DNA from: Candidatus Scatosoma pullicola
GTDB taxonomy: Bacteria > Bacillota > Clostridia > Christensenellales > Borkfalkiaceae
Direction of reading: 5' to 3'
NCBI GenBank assembly: GCA_018712725.1
Contig: DVGN01000051.1
Location: 1 to 51,877 of the forward strand
Length of the DNA stretch: 51,877 nt
The notes under the pieces are model-generated. The model worked only from the letters and a program-made list of their open reading frames with translations. It was not told where the DNA came from and made no database searches. Made by a program: the position numbers and the translations under genes. Positions 51,446 to 51,877 of this stretch are shown piece by piece; positions within the stretch are counted from its first letter, which is position 1, and every line of letters starts with the position of its first letter.

Positions 51446-51501
51446 GACTTTCTTATCCCCTCCGGTGCTGCGCACTGCCTCCCCTTTCCAAAAGGGGAGG
51501 C
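51446..51501. repeat. Palindromic intergenic repeat, copy A
   Basis: CTTTCTTATCCCCTCCG followed by the perfect hairpin GCCTCCCCTTT-CCA-AAAGGGGAGGC. The opening and the hairpin recur in copy B at 51819. Confidence 0.75.
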
Positions 51502-51535
51502 ATGAAAAGGGGGCGACACCTCCCCCGCCACACCT

Positions 51536-51586
51536 TGGCTCCCTTGTGCAAAGGGAGCTGTCAGCCAACGGCTGACTGAGGGATTG
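51536..51586. repeat. Double-hairpin intergenic repeat element
   Basis: GCTCCCTT/AAGGGAGC then GTCAGCC-AAC-GGCTGAC and GAGGGATTGT. I recall this element as abundant between genes of gut Firmicutes; from this window I can only see its structure. Confidence 0.65.
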
Positions 51587-51596
51587 TATGGGGTTT

Positions 51597-51626
51597 CGTT
51601 AAATTTTTCGGAGAAAAAATTTAACG
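51597..51626. repeat. Perfect 12-bp inverted repeat
   Basis: CGTTAAATTTTT and AAAAATTTAACG around CGGAGA. Confidence 0.65.
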
Positions 51627-51743
51627 AGAGTCTGCGGAAGGATTATACAGGAAAGACACCGGCGGCGCGCCGTGCGGCTGACTGCCGGTTTCTTTCCTCT
51701 CTCGCCTGCGGCTCGTTTCACCTTATTTCCGTTTTTCACAAGG

Positions 51744-51777
51744 GCAAAAAGAGCATAACAAGTGACGCTCTTTTTGC
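51744..51777. repeat. Perfect 11-bp inverted repeat
   Basis: GCAAAAAGAGC and GCTCTTTTTGC around 12 bases. Can act as a terminator on either strand, but no gene is in position. Confidence 0.6.
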
Positions 51778-51818
51778 GGATTTATACCTGCGCTTCGATT
51801 TGTTTTATCGAAATCCGG

Positions 51819-51877
51819 CTTTCTTATCCCCTCCGTCTCGCTCTGCTCGACACCTCCCCTTACCATAAGGGGAGGCG
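51819..51877. repeat. Palindromic intergenic repeat, copy B (cut by the window end)
   Basis: The same CTTTCTTATCCCCTCCG opening as copy A, then CCTCCCCTTA-CCA-TAAGGGGAGG. Confidence 0.75.

Noticed and set aside
51351-51868. ORFs of 74 and 94 residues in the final intergenic region
   Set aside because: They read through palindromic repeats and lack a ribosome-binding site; such translations are a common annotation artefact.

Overview
The window looks like a GC-rich chromosomal segment of a spore-forming Clostridia-type Bacillota, probably from the gut. The signs are an intact sigK with a sigma-E-like promoter, a Gram-positive type ThiI next to a NifS-like desulfurase, sigma-A promoters with 17-bp spacers almost everywhere, AGGAGG ribosome-binding sites, a class A RNase P RNA, TTACAA Pho boxes and palindromic intergenic repeats of a type I associate with gut Firmicutes. 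I cannot place it to family from sequence alone.

Layout. 1-1646: 3' part of a class A penicillin-binding protein. 1746-16582, all on minus: arginine and carbamoyl-phosphate synthesis (argG-argC-argJ, then from its own promoter argB-argD-argF-carA-carB), where carB is fused in frame to dapF. The same strand continues through a membrane protein, a cysteine desulfurase and thiI. 16831-23660: a leaderless acyl-ACP thioesterase gene, a giant PadR / coiled-coil / four-TM protein, an HD protein, an Lrp-type regulator with a ZIP transporter, and tRNA-Val. 23749-27473: a zinc-ribbon membrane protein, then a module of ECF sigma factor, membrane anti-sigma-like protein and a divergently encoded lipoprotein. 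The last two are paralogues with poly-Asp tracts, and both promoters share ACCAACAA-N15-TTGTTA. 27588-30375: a GGGtGRT protein with a NifU-like scaffold, and a YwaF-like membrane protein. 30376-33079: a broken yoeB-like toxin gene, sigK with an operator-like palindrome array, an HD protein and rnpB. 33080-34486: pyruvate kinase. 34800-36870 is an accessory patch of lower GC: a truncated beta-helix protein, a leaderless HTH gene and a collagen-like protein. 37031-40402: a very large M60-like secreted metalloprotease lipoprotein. 40502-42679: aldo/keto reductase, a small protein and a LysR regulator. 42813-51247, minus: a phosphate regulon made of pstS, a pstC-pstA fusion, pstB, phoU, a Na/Pi cotransporter, a PhoP-like regulator and a PhoR-like kinase. 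51300-51877: palindromic intergenic repeats.

How the genes fit together. The arginine cluster makes carbamoyl phosphate and ornithine and takes them to argininosuccinate; argH is not in the window. The pst genes, the Na/Pi transporter and the two-component pair form one phosphate-acquisition unit with Pho-box-like repeats in front of pstS. The strongest candidates for undescribed biology are the ECF sigma / poly-Asp paralogue module with its shared promoter motif, the membrane-anchored PadR coiled-coil protein, the CarB-DapF fusion, the PstC-PstA fusion, the two predicted leaderless genes and the recurring TATGTCWGACATA palindrome upstream of sigK.
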